Shown here: positions 43,752-54,042 of the stretch, piece by piece
How positions within the stretch are numbered: position 1 is the first letter of the stretch
Layout: every line of letters starts with the position of its first letter
DNA from: Heliocybe sulcata
Lineage: Eukaryota > Basidiomycota > Agaricomycetes > Gloeophyllales > Gloeophyllaceae
Direction of reading: 5' to 3'
NCBI GenBank assembly: GCA_004369045.1
Contig: ML213512.1
Location: 863,510-927,509 of the forward strand
DNA: 64,000 nucleotides
Position numbers and translations under genes: made by a program
The notes under the pieces: model-generated
Database searches by the model: none
Told to the model about the DNA's origin: nothing
What the model saw: the letters and a program-made list of their open reading frames with translations, nothing else

Positions 43752-43880
43752 AGATGGAAAAATGAACTGGAGCTCGAATGTCGGTGGTGGCGAGCGCAGA
43801 AATGAAGGACGCGACTACGGTCACGGGATCGACACGTGGTCGAAAATGGCCGGGCCATCGTCCTCCTCGACGCTTTGCGC

Positions 43881-44504
43881 AAGGATGAACAGTCTCATCC
43901 AATAACTCGGAACTTGAGCGTCCCGGAATAGTGACGCGAGATAATTCGACATCGGTAGTCTTGCAGCCGCGATGAAAAGTCGGCGGCCCAGGCGGGATTG
44001 GGAATATGTTTGTGGATGGCACGCACTACACTTGGAGGACGATTTCTTCGCGGCTTGTGTTCTGTATCTATATACTACTGAACGCTCGAGAGGCTTCAAT
44101 ATTGTGCGCCTGGTTGCGCCTGGTGTTAAGCTTGTTTGAACTCGCAATGGTGGTTTAGCCAGGTTGATGTTTGGACCGATGTCGCGTTGCCGAGGACTTA
44201 AGTATGAACGCTCTCTGCTACTGATAGTGACTTCTTGGGCTTCACAGGTGGCCTGTCCAATCTTATTAGCACACCAGCAGCCAGAGAGTAATGTTCTCTA
44301 GCCCCTCGATCTCAAGTACCTCGTTCTCCAATGCTGACTACTCCAATGCTGACTAGTGACTGTGAGCGGAGGTCAGTTGGGCGACGGTCTGGATCGTGGA
44401 TTTTTACCCCCACGCCCAAGGATCACCTGGTCAGGACAGCCTAGATGATAACGAGCGACTAATGATTACAATCGACGTACTAAAATTCGAGTTACAGGCC
44501 CATC
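43881..44504. other. intergenic region
   Basis: No gene. CTCCAATGCTGACTA occurs twice in tandem at about 44331-44362. The minus ORF at 43821-44147 spans the cassette edge and is not supported. Confidence 0.45.
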
Positions 44505-47500
44505 TTACTGCGACGTAACCTGTCCGGACAGCCTTCGATCTCTGCTGCTCGCACCGACGGAGAGGCCGATATCTCCAGCTGGGACTTCCCACATCTGCGT
44601 GTCGACGTTCCAGTACGACAAGTCATACCGCGAGAGGTTGAAGATGACTTGCTCGGATTGGCCGGGAGTAAGGAAGATGGAATCGAAGCCTTTGAGGATA
44701 TACGGAGGCTCGTTGATAGAGGATGGAGGCGATATGTAGAGTTGCGGGATCTGCAGCCAGTTAGTTTAGTACTACGCCAAAGAGCACCGGACTTACCTCA
44801 TGACCAGCCACAGAGCCGTTGTTCTGGAGGGTGAATGTGACGGTTACCGCCGTCTCATGCAATCTACGGAGAATGACATTAACTCATGAGAAAAGTCTAA
44901 CTGGCTTCACTCACGATGCATCCAAGGACGCTCCTACGGTCGTTGCATTGTAGTTGGACCCAGGTGTAACCGATCCAGTGACGCTTAACGCGGAATAGTC
45001 GAATGTCGTATACGACAAGCCGAAACCAAACTCGTAGCGAGGCTCGATGTTCGCCTAGCCATAACCAGTTAATTCTACAACCATCTGCATTAGCTGGTAT
45101 GCGGTCCCCACCTGGTCAAAGTGACGATAATCGATGAACAAGCCTTCGCTGTAGTCGATCTGAATAGTCGCCAGGGAAAAGTCTGTATCGACTTGAGCGG
45201 GGTAGTCGCTCTGGTTCTTGGCGATGGTGTAGGGTAGGCGCCCGCTGAATCCTGGATCTCAGACTACAGCGCAACATCGGGAGAATAGCCAGCCCTTACC
45301 TTGGGTTATAGTCACCCCACAACACGTCGACGAGCCCGTTCCCTTATCATCCCAAATGAGCATAAAAGCCGCGAAATCAAGAAGGCTTTGGCGTACCTGC
45401 TTCCTGTCCCGGTAATCCACTCCAGATCAGGCCGGTTACTACGTGTTGCACAGCAAATGTTCAGAAAACATGGTTAGAAAAGGTCACTTCAGAGACTGAC
45501 CGTTTGGATGATCAATCCATGCATCCACGATGATCGGGCCAACCGTATTCACGACGACGATCGTGTTATTGTTCACACTGGCGACTTTCTGAACGAGGTC
45601 ATCCTGTCGCAACCAGCCCATTAGCCTGGTCCTGCTCCTCACAATTTCAAGGCATACCCCATTATGCCATGCATTCAAGTTATTGCGATCGCCCTCCGTC
45701 CATTCGACAATATAGCCAAGCTCACCACTATCAGCGGTAATGAATACAAGGGCAACGTCCGCGCCTGTAGCCGCTTTGGCTGCACCGTCCAGATCGCTAT
45801 CGGTGAGCGAGGAGACGACGGTCGTGTTGGTCAGCTGCGAGCGGTTGGTGATTGCGTCTACAGGCTAGCTCAAGAAACCGTTAGCACAGCTTCTGGCTTT
45901 TCAAGCACAGCACCTACAGCGATCAAGTAGGGATAATTTGTAGTACTGATAATCAAGTCAGCTTTCATCCGTCTCGCCGGACGATAGACAGGCCTACCCG
46001 CTACCCCAGCCCATGCCGAGAACACCATTATCGCACGATCGGTCTGCGCAGCTAACGAAAGGTGGCAACTGTTAGCATGAGAACAATCACATGTCCTAAC
46101 CACACTTACGCGTTTGGTCCAGATGGGTTAGACCCAGCTCCGTTTCCTTAGCGGAGTATGACTTCGAATCAGTGCAAGCATACGGAGGTATGTATCTTAC
46201 CAATGACCGCGATGGACCCCGGCGCCCTCAGTGGCAACATACCCTTGTCGTTCTTCAGCAACACAGTGCCAGCAGCGTCAATTGTCCGTATCAAACTGGA
46301 AGTCCGCATCTCAATAACGCGGTAGACTGACGGCGGGGGTAGGAGTGAGAGAGCTTTACCTAGCATGGTCGCCCTGCACGTTAGGCCCGCCGGAGCCAAG
46401 GTTCGGTGAGGGGTAGTCCTGGTCTTGCCCGAGTAGGTACCTGCTCGAGCGTGCTAAGTCCTATAACTGCCGCCAACTCATCAAGGCTGGGAGACATACC
46501 AGGCCGCCAATACGCGAGTAGCCATATCCTACGAGATATCAGACGAGGGAGAATTGGAGTAGCAACCAACGCACGTCGACGCGAGTCTCATTGACAGTCC
46601 CGACATCCACAGCAATCGCAAGAGTCTCTCCAAACCAGCTATGATCGTCCCATATAAGTACCGTCAAGTAAATCAACTGCTGGTTCTTTTGAAGCACACC
46701 TGATGATCGATCCGGGCAAGAGGTCTCCAGGCATAGTCATCTAAGAGATTTTGTTACTCGCGTAGGCCTTCCACTGGATATAGAGAAACAGTTGTGGCAC
46801 GTACATCGAGTCCGCCATTGGCAGCAGGTGCGGTCGAGTGCGTGGCATACCAATCTGCCGTGTTCACATACTTAAACTTCCTCGCACACTCTGATTACCT
46901 AGGTAGAATAATACTTACCAGACATAACGTCTGCCGCGAGTCAAGTCAGATATCTTCAAATAGATCGTGGATGGAGACTTACATCCGCGAAACCCAAGCT
47001 CTCCCTTGAGATACCCATTCAACGTCCCGTTGTTCTCACAGGCGTACGTATTGTTGACTGAAACCCCCGTCACACCTATCTTAAGCTAATGCAAAGGAGT
47101 CCACCCACCTTGGTCTAAGAGCGTGTTTGGCAAATGAGCTCAACGATGCCGACCGGAGTCTGATCAAGGTACTCACTATAGCTGCACATGACGGCTGCCA
47201 CATTCGCCTGCATACTGCGCAGGAACTCAGGAGCAGCGTCAGTTCACTTTCTGATGTCGACGCGGGGAATGGGACATACGGGGTGCATGTACAGTTCATG
47301 TTGCTGGATGCAAATGTCGGTTAGTCAGTGGTAATTACTCGCAGCTCAATACGTCCGCTCACAGTCCTATCGTCCACATTCGACGAGCTAAATGCCCGCG
47401 AGTGTTCCTGTTCGCTGGAAGACAAAAACGTCAGCCTCCACACAAGACATGGTGCTTAATCTGCGTGGCTGGGCCTACTTGTTCAGGAAATGCTTCGCGA

Positions 47501-48553
47501 CAGCCTGCACACCCTGCGACTGGATGCCCATGATGCTCTGGTACGCACCCTCCCCCGACAGGTACGGGTCCGCGCCGAAACTGCAGCATACGTGCAGACC
47601 CTCAGTCCATATCGCGTTCCTCAAACGGGAAACAGTACAGACCCTTCCCAAGCGCGTCCAGAGGCAGGAAGACGCATCAAGTTCCTGCAATTCGGGAGCA
47701 TCGTTATCAACTGCCGACAACTACTTCTGGGCAGACGTACATGTACGGTCCGAGCTGGACATTAACTCCCTTACCGCGGAACTCCTGCCCCATGGCGACG
47801 CCGCGCTGGTACATCAGAGTCCGGTTCCATCTGTGAACGCGTGAGCAAGCTTCCCTCCGATTCTGACAGTGTCACTACTGACGTCGCAGCTACAGTGATT
47901 CCTCTGTCCATGCATCCCGTCGATACGTGATTTCAGCAGCTACAGCATAACCGGCCACGTACGCTGGGAAGGCAGAGTTGTCTTGCGTACTCCTCACGCC
48001 AAGAGCGCTGTCTACACGGTTCCCTTGAGCTTTTGCCCTAGGCCTGTGGTTGATGCACTGACCTTGCAAACAAATTCCAGGGAAGTTGATCTTGTCGATA
48101 GATCCGATGCTGCCCGTGCAGGAACCTGTCTCCCCTCAGTACTCCCGATTTCGCACCAATACACCAGCAACTCACTAAAGAAGAACCCTTTGCCTATTCA
48201 TAGTCTTTAGAATCACAAAAGGCAACAGAATACGCGGCATACCACTGGTAAGGACGACTTTGTCCGAGAGACTCAGATTGGCAACCGCTGCTTCAGCCTG
48301 CCGAGGCTTAGCATAATACCTCCCCTGATATGCTTGACGCGCACCTTAGCGTAGGCTCCATCCCACTCTATCGAAGCAGCTATTCTCCGAAGTGGGGTCA
48401 GCTCTCTGAATGCACATGAGACGGCTAGGAACTCTGTGAACTTTGATGAGCACTTGTCAGTCGCCAACCACATAAGACTAACTCACCACGCTGCGCATTC
48501 ACGAGAGATAAAAGAGTGACAAAGGTAAGCGAAAGGAGGGAAAAACTAGCCAT
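44505..48553 (-). CDS. secreted GH3 beta-glucosidase, many introns
   Basis: Extracellular beta-glucosidase that releases glucose from cello-oligosaccharides. Start MASFSLLSLTFVTLLSLVNA, a signal peptide. In order: IEWDGAYAKAEAAVANLSLS; IDKINFPGICLQ; TLMYQRGVAMGQEF, GKGVNVQLGPYMNLMRLP, GRAWEGFGADPYLSG; IMGIQSQGVQAVAKHFLN; FLRSMQANVAAVMCSY; NNTYACENNGTLNGYLKGEL; across a splice VMSDWYATHS, whose Asp is the expected nucleophile; AAGTVLLKNDKGMLPLR; MGWGSGTTNYPYLIAP; ITADSGELGYIVEWTEGDRN; NTIVVVNTVGPIIVDAW; VLWGDYNPSGRLPYTIAKN; EPRYEFGFGLSYTTF; and a FnIII-like C-terminal domain ending GDIGLSVGASSRDRRLSG. More than ten introns of about 50-60 nt, some flanking very short exons. Domain order is that of fungal GH3 enzymes. 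Several early junctions are approximate. A TATA box precedes the start. Confidence 0.93.
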
Positions 48554-48614
48554 CTCTAGCGTTCAGAGGCAACGAGGAGTGACAAGAGCGGGGTGAGCGG
48601 GGAAACGACAGTCA

Positions 48615-48627
48615 ACATATATATAAG
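48615..48627 (-). promoter_or_regulatory. TATA box of the GH3 gene
   Basis: Minus-strand CTTATATATATG, about 63-74 bp upstream of the ATG. Confidence 0.6.
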
Positions 48628-48900
48628 AAGCATGAGGATCGCTGTGAATCATATACGAAGCTGCTCTGGGACTTCTGCGATTGAACCGCTGGGCCGGTTG
48701 AGCTATCATGGTCACATGCCTCCCCGGCTAGGGCCAGAAGAAGCCAAGTAATTCATCAGAGAGACGGTGACTGTTTCTTCATTTAAAGTCAGTTGCTAGG
48801 TCGACCAAGGCATTCAAACTGGCCTGAAAAGCATCAATCAGCGGACTTTCATATACATATAATGCGGGAACGCATCCTGAGAACCCCGAGTGTAACGCAT

Positions 48901-48926
48901 AGAAACGCGTGACGTCACGCGTTTCG
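48901..48926. promoter_or_regulatory. long perfect palindrome with CRE-like core TGACGTCA
   Basis: The sequence AAACGCGTGACGTCACGCGTTT reads the same on both strands and centres on TGACGTCA, the full CRE/ATF-bZIP site. It lies about 350 bp upstream of the GH3 start. Perfect symmetry over 22 or more bp is unlikely by chance; a role in GH3 control is inference. Confidence 0.5.
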
Positions 48927-49880
48927 GCCAGTTGCGCTGCTAGACCGTAAACGTAGCACGAAACCAGAGGTCAATGCTTTGCGCTCGTGGGAGACCGTGT
49001 ACCCCGTCGCAAAACTGAACTGGGTGCTAAATTCAGGCCAAATACCCACTGTCCAACGCCGCAGGGAAAAAGAAGCCTGGTTTTCACGAGGCAAGATGGA
49101 TACGCTTAGCTGATGCCGGCAGGCCTCGGTGCTACTTTCTCGTCGAGGCTGAGTCGCGCACGCGTACTTATAAGGCCTGCTCCTGTACAGCAGAGTCCCA
49201 GCCAGACTCGAAGGCGCGGTTTGACGTTATGCTGTGCCCGAGCCGTCCACAACTAAAGAAGGTGAGAATGGGAGATGTTCTATAATTGCTGAAGAGAACT
49301 GACCTTTAAGATAGGTGATTGGAGCTCTGGCGCTATTCCGATAGTTCAAGAGTCAAGACGGGCTTGACCAGTCGGATATCTGGCATGAGCTGGAGAATCA
49401 ACGTTTACACGAGATTCTGCAACCTGATCAGCGGCAATGACGAGCCGATACCGATGTCCATGAAGTGACGGAGACGTCGGTAGCAGTAGTCCCTAGGAAA
49501 TGCTCGTAATCTTCCCGATGCAGTTATAGTTCAAGCGGTAGAAATGTCCGGTCTTCCAATTTGCCCTTCATACTGAGGTGTGAAGAGGCCCAAGTCAGAT
49601 AGCAATAGAAAGCACGCATACGGGCGACAGGGACCAAGAAGCTGCTACGAAGATCGCCGATCAAGACACCGAGGCAAGCGACCACTTGCTCACAAACAAA
49701 GCTGGCGGGTCGGAGAGTCGATACCAAGGTGGGCCAGACCGAACCAAGGACGCTCATCCGGGCGCTCGTGACTGCAGTGCAACACACTGTGCCAGTCTCA
49801 AAACGACTGCCTATGTGCAAGGAGGTGCAAGAAAGTACACGCTTAGTAGTTCTTCCGTCCCAGCGAAGCGGGCGAGTGGG

Positions 49881-50140
49881 AGAATCAAGGTTCTGAAGTT
49901 CTGTGGTCGAGCTTACAAGAGACACTGGGTTTTCGTCTGCCAACAGAGAACAGAACAGAGAGCGTGAATTGCAGATCAACAATCATGTCTCCAGCAAAGA
50001 TGACGATGATCGCGGAAACCAATTTTTGGACGTCAGACAGCAGGGCTCATGATGAAAAACGACTTACGGCAGCTGAATCTGCGATTGTCGGTGGCATTAT
50101 CCAAACAATTGCGGCAAGACGGTCATCCTCAACAATGCGG
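49881..50140 (+). repeat. inverted repeat, left arm
   Basis: About 260 bp that recur on the opposite strand at 53389-53654 at high identity. In both arms one frame reads MNCR(S/A)TIM..AKM, IAETNFWTSDS, DEKRLTAAE and AIVGGIIQ, suggesting a shared former exon. No further exons were recognised. Confidence 0.75.
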
Positions 50141-51018
50141 ATTGGACGCCGAAGCTGCAGCTTTCACCACCAGAACAGAATGCCTCGGTTTCGCGAAGGA
50201 TAGAATCCGCCGAACACTCTCGTGTTATTCGATGTGTGCAACTGTGAAAGAACACACTCACGGCAACGTAATGTTCTATCGGACTGCTAGTAATGTGAGC
50301 GCTCGCAGTCGGTTTGGTTGTGGCTGTAAAGAGGCATCCGATGGGGCAGACGCACTTGGCTACCAATCTATGGTCACTACAACGATCTCGGGATGGTGAT
50401 ACACCAATCTTGACGATGAACTAAGTTGATGAGCCCGACCTATAGATCCTTCACCATTGAGCTACTCACAGAGTGTCGAGGTCCACCGCCAGCCATTGTG
50501 TATGCCAAAGACAATGTGTTTCGTGCTCATGGCAGACTCCCGCCGTTGTTCTAAATTGGAATTATGTAGATAGTATGACCCGCCTGACGCATGCCATTGA
50601 TGGCCGTATGAGGCACGACGGCCTGAATACGAGCAAGAGATTTAATGCGACTAGAACGGAGAAATTAGGCACACTGTGCGACTTCGAACGAACTGAAATG
50701 CATGTACCATGTTCAAGCAGCAACCGTATCGGCAGAACAGGCCGGGACGACCGTTCCCTAGGCCAGTACACTGCTTTGGATGAATTTTTGACGTTCGCGA
50801 CCAGCCCGGCGCGCAAGAATGTTGCACGTCGAGCTGGAGAAATCAAGGGCAAAAGCAGTCCACTCACTTACACACACGAATCCTTGAAGCCAGCCACGCA
50901 TCCACCCCGAATTCCCAAGACAACCCCATTATCCAAGTATTAAGGGAAATATAAAACATTGTCCATCCCATCTAGAATACTAAGTAGCGTACTTTCACGA
51001 GAAGAAACCATAGGAGTA

Positions 51019-51902
51019 TCACGACTTGTGTACTCCATAGCGCGCCTTCCGCCCGATGTCGAAGGGAATGTATTTGTACTTGATCATGTGTCTGAGACAG
51101 CCATTAGCACACAGGCCGGGATGACAGAGAAGAAGGGAACGGCTTACTGAATCTGTCTTCTCATAGTCAAGAAGAAGAGCACACAGAAGTACATGACAAG
51201 GATCGGCCAGTACACCGGTACGTCGAATACCTCTGACACGGTACAGAACAGTGCAATCAACGTTGCTCTCGTCGCACTCAACCTGTCAGAGACGCAAGAT
51301 GAGCGAATAGAACAAACAACAAGGTATATGCGCCTCACCAGAACTGCCATTCCGGTAGCCTGCGCACGAATGGTCTAAACTCGTCATCCCGCGAGCTCGG
51401 CAGGGAACTCCGGCCGTCTTCGCCACCCTCCTCAATCTCGTCTGCCATTAGGTCATCCTGAAGCGAAGGATCGAACTTTGGTTGCAGGAAAGCAAGGAGA
51501 AGATTCAGAAGGTATATCGCGTGTGCATCTTTGGTACTGCGTTAATATACGTATTCGTATACTTGGAAAGCGCCTTAGCACTCACAGCATACTAAGGAGA
51601 GAAATGCTAAATCAAGGACTGGCTATGAAGTGCGAGAGTGAACAGGACGCACCAATATACCACTACCCGCGCATTGCGCACGTCAGAATCCATGTCGGCG
51701 CAGATTGAACCAGGACACTTACTCCTTGCGACAACACAATCCTCAAGATAAATAACGCCAGAACTCCCGCTGTACCCAACCACCTGTACATCACAAACGG
51801 CGTAATTCGGTCGAGCGTCTGCTGGTACTGCCTCTGCAGTCGGGCAACGTGCTGCATGACGGGCTCGAGAGGCCCACTTGACGGCTGTTCGCTTTCCATC
51901 AT
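51019..51902 (-). CDS. RER1: RER1, Golgi-to-ER retrieval receptor
   Basis: Four-TM Golgi protein that returns escaped ER membrane proteins via COPI vesicles. Six exons: 51902-51723, 51662-51653 (10 nt), 51591-51586 (6 nt), 51528-51339, 51282-51148 and 51091-51019; introns 56-61 nt; 197 aa. Blocks: [20 protein letters not shown] with [20 protein letters not shown]; then, only if both microexons are spliced in, [82 protein letters not shown] and RKARYG. This matches RER1 along its whole length. The microexons are required by the conserved protein and each is flanked by GT..AG introns. The first of two adjacent ATGs was taken. It is divergent from the acetyltransferase gene, sharing a 456-bp promoter region. 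Confidence 0.95.
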
Positions 51903-52358
51903 CTTGTCGTGGTCGTAGGATCAGTTACTCAGACGAGAATGTACAGCAAGAAGAGGTCGTAAGGTCGTGAACGTCGAGAGGAACGGCGTCGAGAGCAAGT
52001 CTTCAAAACGCTCGGTTCACCTTCCACGTCCACATCCTCTTTGGGAAATTGGTTCCCGCAGTAGCGGAGTCCCTCCCGAGCCTAGTCGGCTCGCATGTCC
52101 TGCAAGCACGCTTTCCTCAGCGCTGCTGAGAGCCATGATATCCGTCTTACGGTCGCCAGATGCATATTGAACTAGATTATTATTGAACGTCCTCTGGAAT
52201 ACTTGCTGGAAACCGTCTCGCAAGGTGCGTGTGCGCTCGGAAGCCGACGGAAATCCGATGTCGCGAAGTCCGCGACATTGCAGAATATTTCTGGCCCGCA
52301 TTCCAAGAACCTCTACCTTTCTCTCCAACTCGCATCACGGACCAGTTTTCATTATTGA

Positions 52359-53244
52359 ATGTCTGCGTACGGCGCCATCGCTGCACCCCGAGGGTCGGAT
52401 GCACCCCTGTCATCAACGATCTGGGCGATAGAGCGTAAGGACTCGACTGTGACGGACTACCTGACGATCCACCACCTCAATCTCGCTCGTGCTCAAGCTT
52501 TGGATGGCCTCATTGACTACTTGCATCATGTTTTTGCGGAGGAGATCGACGCAGGCCTTACGTATCCGCAAGAAGTGCCCGTTGGCGAGCTGTATACTCG
52601 GGAGGCATTCGACGCGTACTTCTTCGCCGGAGATGTATTCGTCGCAGTCTCGGGCGCTGAAATAGGATCACTGGCAAGTGGTAGCGACGTGTCGTTTGGA
52701 ATCAATGATGCTAGAAGGGGGAGAGACTGGAGTGATTGTATCGCTGGGTTTTATTATGTGAGTAATCTCAGGCATGCTTTCAGCATTCTTGTGACGAGCT
52801 TTTATTGCAGGTGAAACCTAATTACCCAGGGCGGTCATCTCATGTGAGTAACAATCTGATACTCAGCATTATTCCTGTCCCCTAGCCAATACGCCTCCCA
52901 GATCTGTAACGCGGGCTTCGTCATTCCGCCCGCCCAGCGTGGCAAGCGTCACGGTCCCGTTCTGGGCAAGTCCTACGTGCACTACGCGCCGAAACTTGGA
53001 TACCAGGCAAGCGTTTTCAACCTTGTCTACGTCAACAACATTGCATCCGTCAGGTGAGTATCATCCACCCCGCTCCAGTGCCAAGATAATCGTGTTGGGC
53101 TACTGACGCGGGACTAGGATATGGGAGGCACTGGGCTTTGAGAAGGCGGGACGCATACCACGGGCCGGAAGAATGAAGAGAAAAAATGGGGAGGGTGAGG
53201 AGTACGTCGATGCTTGGGTATTTTATAAGAACTTTTTACAATAA
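52359..53244 (+). CDS. GNAT N-acetyltransferase, Mpr1-like
   Basis: Acetyl-CoA-dependent N-acetyltransferase resembling yeast Mpr1, which acetylates toxic proline analogues and proline-metabolism intermediates and helps with oxidative stress. Exons 52359-52757, 52811-52843 (33 nt), 52902-53053 and 53118-53244, 236 aa. Blocks: GLTYPQEVP, YFFAGDVFVAVSG, GFYYVKPNYPGRSSH across two junctions, ICNAGFVIPPAQRGKRHG (the acetyl-CoA loop Q-R-G-x-x-x-G), YVHYAPKLGYQASVFNLVYV, NNIASVRIWEALGFEKAGRI, PRAGRMK and VDAWVFYKNF. All agree with the family order. The N-terminal start is the first in-frame ATG; the first 30 residues are poorly conserved, so the start could lie elsewhere. Intron 2 offers two acceptors; the downstream one gives the family sequence SSH-ICNAGF. 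Confidence 0.9.
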
Positions 53245-53249
53245 AGGTG

Positions 53250-53310
53250 ATCTCAGGGTCAGTTTGACCTGCATGAACGTCCAGGGTCAGTTTGACCTGC
53301 GTGGACGTCC
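53250..53310 (+). repeat. two tandem copies of a 33-bp unit
   Basis: GGGTCAGTTTGACCTGC, followed by (A/G)TG(A/G)ACGTCC, occurs twice in a row immediately after the acetyltransferase stop. Each unit contains GGTCAGTTTGACC, an inverted repeat with a 3-nt loop, so it could influence 3'-end structure. Confidence 0.8.
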
Positions 53311-53388
53311 GACACTCGGATAGCTATGAGACTACTGATTGTCGTATTCGCGGCTGGCTTACCTACAGCTTATAGGCAGGTCCAATCA

Positions 53389-53654
53389 CCATTGTTGAGG
53401 ATGACCGTCTTGCTGCAAATTTTGGATAATGCCACCCACAATCGCTGGTTCAGCTGCCGTAAGTCGTTTTTCATCTTGACCTGTGCTGTCTGATGTCCAA
53501 AAATTGGTTTCCGCGATCAGAGTCATCATCTTTGCTGGAGCGGTCATGATTGTTGCTCTGCAATTCACGGCCTCCGTTCTATTCTCTTTCGGCAGACGAA
53601 AACCCAGTGTCTCTTGTCAGCTCAACCACACAACTTCAGAACCTTGATTCTCTG
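53389..53654 (-). repeat. inverted repeat, right arm
   Basis: Partner of 49881-50140. The two arms enclose RER1 and the acetyltransferase gene (about 3.2 kb). Differences are mostly substitutions plus a few small indels. Confidence 0.75.
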
Positions 53655-54042
53655 CAACGTTCACCCTGGAAGAGTCACTTGAGAGTTCGGTGAGGTTGGG
53701 TCATGGCATATATCGGTGAAGCGTCTTCGTTGCTGCTCGTGATCATCAGGAGCGGAATGAAAGAGTCTGATGATATTTCCCTGATCTTGTTCCTCATAGT
53801 CTGGGAGTAGGTGGTACTTTCCCGTATGAAGACGGTTTCTCTCGCAACCGGAATGATATTAGTAGCTTCCGAACAAGGGTAATCCGATGCTGGTGAGAGA
53901 TGACGTATTCTCCTGCGACGTATATATAGAGGGAGGCGTTGAAGCAACACCTATCTGCTATCTCTGCCCCTTCTCGGCTAGTCACTGTGGCCAGCTAGAC
54001 TGGTCTCTCTGGTGTTAGCCATCGCCGCAGGAAAGTGCCAGC

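Larger units (their letters stand above)
41170..43880 (-). repeat. cassette copy C: repeated two-gene unit (inverted)
   Basis: Same unit as copy B but on the opposite strand; similarity to B runs from before gene 1 to beyond gene 2, including the far 3' flank. B and C are much closer to each other than to A. Gene 2 here retains the full-length last exon (204 nt, as in A), so C preserves the ancestral form. Confidence 0.85.
48628..51018. other. intergenic region containing one arm of an inverted repeat
   Basis: No complete gene. It contains the repeat arm at 49881-50140. ORFs at 50049-50399 and 50473-50943 lack domains. A GAGTAACGC..GAAACGCGTGACGTCACGCGTTTC palindromic stretch occurs near 48901-48926 (GAAACGCGTGACGTCACGCG then TTTC). 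Confidence 0.4.

Noticed and set aside
48640-48720. GGGCCGGTTGAGCT stretch resembling a tRNA D-arm
   Set aside because: No consistent cloverleaf or T-arm at the right distance.
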